Positions 5,610 to 7,398 of a stretch of 7,398 bases of DNA are shown piece after piece. The notes under the pieces were generated by a model, which did no database searches, was not told where the DNA came from, and saw only the letters and a list, made by a program, of their open reading frames with translations. A program made the position numbers and the translations under genes. Source of the stretch: Phycisphaerae bacterium. Its GTDB lineage: Bacteria > Planctomycetota > Phycisphaerae > UBA1845 > Fen-1342. The DNA lies in the NCBI GenBank assembly GCA_020058145.1, contig JAGVEP010000401.1, forward strand, positions 1 through 7,398, given 5' to 3'. Position 1 is the first letter of the stretch. Every line of letters starts with the position of its first letter.

Positions 5610-5793
5610 GGGCCCTTGCGGCCCTGCGTGGCCTTGGGGACCTGCGGGCCCCTGCGGTCCGGCAACCGGTTGGAATTTGTTGGAATCCCGAAAGATCGAG
5701 TCGTCGTTACACGACTTCTGATTCCGTTGGGCATCCTGCCATTAGAAGTAGACCGATGACTCCCAGCCAGGCTAATACGGCCCGACAGAGATA
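5610..5793 (-). pseudogene. Displaced N-terminus of the collagen-like protein: lipoprotein signal peptide in another frame
   Basis: On the minus strand, frame 5793-5707 reads CRAVLAWLGVIGLLLMAGC then PTESEVV and a stop: a basic residue, a hydrophobic core and a lipobox-like MAG|C (Cys codon 5733-5731), the layout of a lipoprotein signal peptide. The collagen frame resumes one base later; skipping the T at 5709 joins SEVV to NDDSIFRDSNKF and the Gly-X-Y repeat. That the join is so clean suggests one ancestral reading frame with an inserted base, or a sequencing error. No ATG, GTG or TTG lies between the in-frame TAG (5796-5794) and the hydrophobic core, so the start is also missing or non-standard. 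If functional, the protein would be a membrane-anchored collagen-like lipoprotein. Confidence 0.5.
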
Positions 5794-5830
5794 CTATACC
5801 GCAAAATCAATCGATGCGCAACTGTAGTAC

Positions 5831-5879
5831 CAGGCACGCAGGGCGCGATCCGGACCGTGCCTGCGTCCCTGCGTGCCTG
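5831..5879. repeat. Perfect 13-bp inverted repeat between two minus-strand genes
   Basis: CAGGCACGCAGGG (5831-5843) and CCCTGCGTGCCTG (5867-5879) are exact reverse complements around a 23-base loop that itself carries another GTGCCTGCGT. The right arm ends two bases before the stop codon at 5882, placing it just downstream of the DUF1570-like gene and upstream of the collagen-like gene. It could terminate the former, but there is no T run on the minus strand. GTAGTAC immediately left of the first arm recalls the GTAG flank of REP palindromes, so an interspersed repeat is equally likely. Confidence 0.7.
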
Positions 5880-5881
5880 CT

Positions 5882-7078
5882 TCACTTTGTGCCCCCCGGC
5901 CCCCGTGCCGGCGCGCCTGCTTCCGCCACGTTCACGCCGACCGACTTCACCCGGCTGCCGTCGACGCGAAAAGTGCCTTCCAGCACGGTGCCGGTCGGCG
6001 TGCTGCAAACCAGGGCCCGCTGCCCGGTCTTGCGCACCAACGACCACTGGCCGACGTACGGCGCCGCGGCCAGGGCTTCGTCCAATAGCCGCGGCGGCAG
6101 CCAATCCTCGTGGTGGGCCTTGAGTTGGCCGGTGCGCGCGGCGGCGAAGAACTCGTCCGCCTCCTGGAAGTACTGCCGCTGACTGAACGACCGGGCCAGA
6201 AAGCCGGTCAGCGTGGAAACCACGGCTTGCGCGTAGAGATCGGCGGTCGGGTCATCCGGCAAACGGGTCCAGTATTCCCGCCAGCGGTTTTCGAACGCGT
6301 CCACGTCGCCGCCGAGATTCGCCAGCCAGGCCTGCTCCCAACCCGCTTTGTGGCTCACGTCGCGCAGGAAACCGATGAAGGCCTGCTGATAGCGGCCGCC
6401 ACCAGCGTGGGCGAGGAAATGGACCATGGACCAGGCTTCATCGTAGTTTGCTGCGGTCAGCGCGCCGTTCCACGCCTCCGCCGACATGACCAGCATATCG
6501 TGCAGCGGCCTGAGCTGGTCATCTTTGAGCGCGGCCTTCAGCCGCGCGAGCCGCGCGGGCGGAATCAAGCCAACGATGAACTCGTCGCCGGTGAAAACGC
6601 CGTGACCGAAGTACTCGGCCAGTCCCTCGTTCGCCCACATGGGCAGCCGGGGGCCGATGGCGGCCAGCACAAACTGGTGGAACCCCTCGTGCTGCACCGC
6701 GTGCCAGGTGGCGTCGGGGTTTTTGGCATCGGCCACGGCCATGAGCAGGGTGCCCGTAAAGACACCCGCGGTGCCCGGTCGTCCGCCGCAGGCTGCGTAG
6801 TCCTTGCGGTCACGGAAGAGGTAGAACGGCAGCCGCTCGCGGACGGCCCCGGCGAGCCCTTCTGTGCGGTGGTAGTACTCTTCCGCCATCAGCGTAATGC
6901 GGAGCGCGGCTTCGCGCACGTCGTCGGCGGCGAGGTCCGTGTGCAGCGTGTAATAGCGGGTTTCGTAGGTCCGAAGATCCGGGCCCCGGGATTGCGCGGC
7001 AGCGGGAACCGCGGAGGCGCAGAGGGCGCAAAGGATGCGCAGAGACGCCAGGTTCTTGTAGCGTATGGACTCGGGCAC
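5882..7078 (-). CDS. Secreted DUF1570-like putative zinc metallopeptidase
   Basis: Starting at GTG 7078 the protein has 398 residues. It opens with a signal peptide: basic residues, hydrophobic core SLRILCALCASAVPAAA, and a likely signal peptidase I site near residues 28-29. The central region carries HEGFH (residues 130-134, a HExxH zinc motif) and MWANEGLAEYF (148-158), where a Glu can be the third zinc ligand, as in gluzincin peptidases. This pair is typical of DUF1570-type proteins, which I recall as expanded in planctomycetes. Fourteen residues (135-148) separate HEGFH from ANEGLAEYF, shorter than in M1 peptidases. The region after ~280 looks like a separate small domain. GTG is preferred over upstream ATGs because GGGAGG lies just before it and the signal peptide follows directly. 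No biochemical role is known to me; activity in the periplasm or outside the cell is inferred. Confidence 0.82.
   Translation of the reverse strand: MPESIRYKNLASLRILCALCASAVPAAAQSRGPDLRTYETRYYTLHTDLAADDVREAALRITLMAEEYYHRTEGLAGAVRERLPFYLFRDRKDYAACGGRPGTAGVFTGTLLMAVADAKNPDATWHAVQHEGFHQFVLAAIGPRLPMWANEGLAEYFGHGVFTGDEFIVGLIPPARLARLKAALKDDQLRPLHDMLVMSAEAWNGALTAANYDEAWSMVHFLAHAGGGRYQQAFIGFLRDVSHKAGWEQAWLANLGGDVDAFENRWREYWTRLPDDPTADLYAQAVVSTLTGFLARSFSQRQYFQEADEFFAAARTGQLKAHHEDWLPPRLLDEALAAAPYVGQWSLVRKTGQRALVCSTPTGTVLEGTFRVDGSRVKSVGVNVAEAGAPARGPGGTK
7011..7052. repeat. Imperfect GCGCAGAG-type tandem inside the signal-peptide coding region
   Basis: The stretch is built of near-repeats, GCGGAG, GCGCAGAG, GGCGCAAAG and GATGCGCAGAG, followed by ACGCCAGG, with a period of about nine to eleven bases. 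Read on the minus strand this codes for most of the hydrophobic core of the DUF1570-like protein's signal peptide. It resembles CTCTGCG-type dispersed tracts I recall from intergenic DNA of several bacterial phyla; that comparison is from memory. Confidence 0.5.
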
Positions 7079-7085
7079 GCGCGCC

Positions 7086-7092
7086 ACCTCCC
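7086..7092 (-). promoter_or_regulatory. Ribosome-binding site selecting the GTG start at 7078
   Basis: On the minus strand GGGAGGT ends seven bases before the GTG at 7078-7076, near-ideal strength and spacing. Upstream in-frame ATGs at 7234 and 7150 would put the signal peptide far inside the protein, so this site decides the start. Confidence 0.65.
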
Positions 7093-7280
7093 ACGGATTA
7101 TCATCGGCCCGCCGCGCCAGCCTGTTGAAATGGCGGGACCCGGGGACCATTGGGAGTTCGCGCAATTCCCTACATCGACACAAACTGGGCCGCTTTCGCG
7201 CCGCTGATCGGGCATGCTGGCTCCGGGCTGCCATGTCCCGCCGACGGTATCATCGGCCAAGCTAGCCAAGCATAGCGCGG

Positions 7281-7398
7281 TCACAAACAGCCTGCGCGAC
7301 GCACGCGAGAACGGACGCGCGCTTTCAAGCCGCAAAAGCCGATGAGCGTCAGCGGCACGGCGCTCAGCGCCCCGGCACCACAGAGCCCACCCGCCCAC
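7281..7398 (-). CDS. C-terminal end of an upstream protein with a hydrophobic, arginine-rich tail (partial)
   Basis: One minus-strand frame entering from the right edge stays open for 38 codons to a TGA at 7283-7281. It encodes GGLCGAGALSAVPLTLIGFCGLK followed by RVRSRVRRAGCL: a small-residue stretch with Cys, a hydrophobic span of about 15 residues and a basic end. This is the layout of C-terminal membrane anchors or sorting tails (as in PEP-CTERM-like signals, though no PEP motif is visible in this fragment). The neighbouring gene is about 200 bases downstream on the same strand. The body of the protein lies outside the window and its function cannot be stated. Confidence 0.5.
   Translation of the reverse strand, partial: WAGGLCGAGALSAVPLTLIGFCGLKARVRSRVRRAGCL

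Noticed and set aside
5703..5715. Programmed +1 frameshift joining the lipoprotein and collagen frames
   Set aside because: GTG TAA C does not allow a sensible slip of the valine tRNA and differs from the CTT TGA context of the prfB type.
5793..5821. Minus-strand promoter TTGCGC-17 bp-TATAGT before the collagen-like gene
   Set aside because: The -10 is fair but the -35 matches only at TTG, and the predicted start would fall inside the signal-peptide codons, leaving no leader; kept only as a note.
6110..7207. A 365-codon open frame on the plus strand antisense to the DUF1570-like gene
   Set aside because: Shadow frame: Gly/Arg/Val-rich with no motif or signal, while the minus strand carries the HEGFH protein with a good ribosome-binding site.

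Overview
This GC-rich window looks like bacterial chromosomal DNA, most probably from the Planctomycetota. Three things point there: a NusA with a short N-terminal domain of the planctomycete kind, a secreted DUF1570-like HEGFH metallopeptidase-type protein (a family I associate with planctomycetes), and long non-coding gaps filled with palindromic repeats. The placement rests on recalled family knowledge, not a search.

Layout. Positions 1-62 (minus) may hold the start of a gene leaving the left edge. Positions 212-544 (plus) encode a pterin-4a-carbinolamine dehydratase. Positions 545-1390 hold no convincing gene but contain at least five repeat structures: two long inverted repeats, a G-rich 8-bp tandem, a stem-loop array (1071-1216) and a 39-bp tandem (1281-1393) that copies the ribosome-binding site and start codon of the next gene. 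Positions 1391-2806 (plus) encode an archaeal-type GatD (amidase subunit of Glu-tRNA(Gln) amidotransferase) with no GatE beside it. It converges, with a 25-bp gap, on nusA at 2832-4274 (minus), which lacks its usual rimP and infB neighbours. Positions 4644-5011 (plus) hold a short unknown protein that reads through only if a one-base shift is allowed at a run of six C. Positions 5022-5131 form a doublet of inverted palindromes resembling a REPIN. Positions 5163-5793 (minus) encode a collagen-like protein whose lipoprotein-type signal peptide lies in another frame, so the gene is broken or carries a sequence error. A 13-bp perfect inverted repeat (5831-5879) separates it from the secreted DUF1570-like protein at 5882-7078 (minus). 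Positions 7281-7398 (minus) carry the last 38 codons of a protein ending in a hydrophobic, then arginine-rich tail.

The genes do not form one pathway. The two information-processing genes (gatD, nusA) sit among single-gene units. The clearest shared theme is repeat biology: several unrelated palindromic families fill the gaps, one has multiplied the gatD start site, and one repeat-like tract appears to encode part of a signal peptide. Two short genes are each interrupted by a one-base shift, which could be real decay or assembly error.
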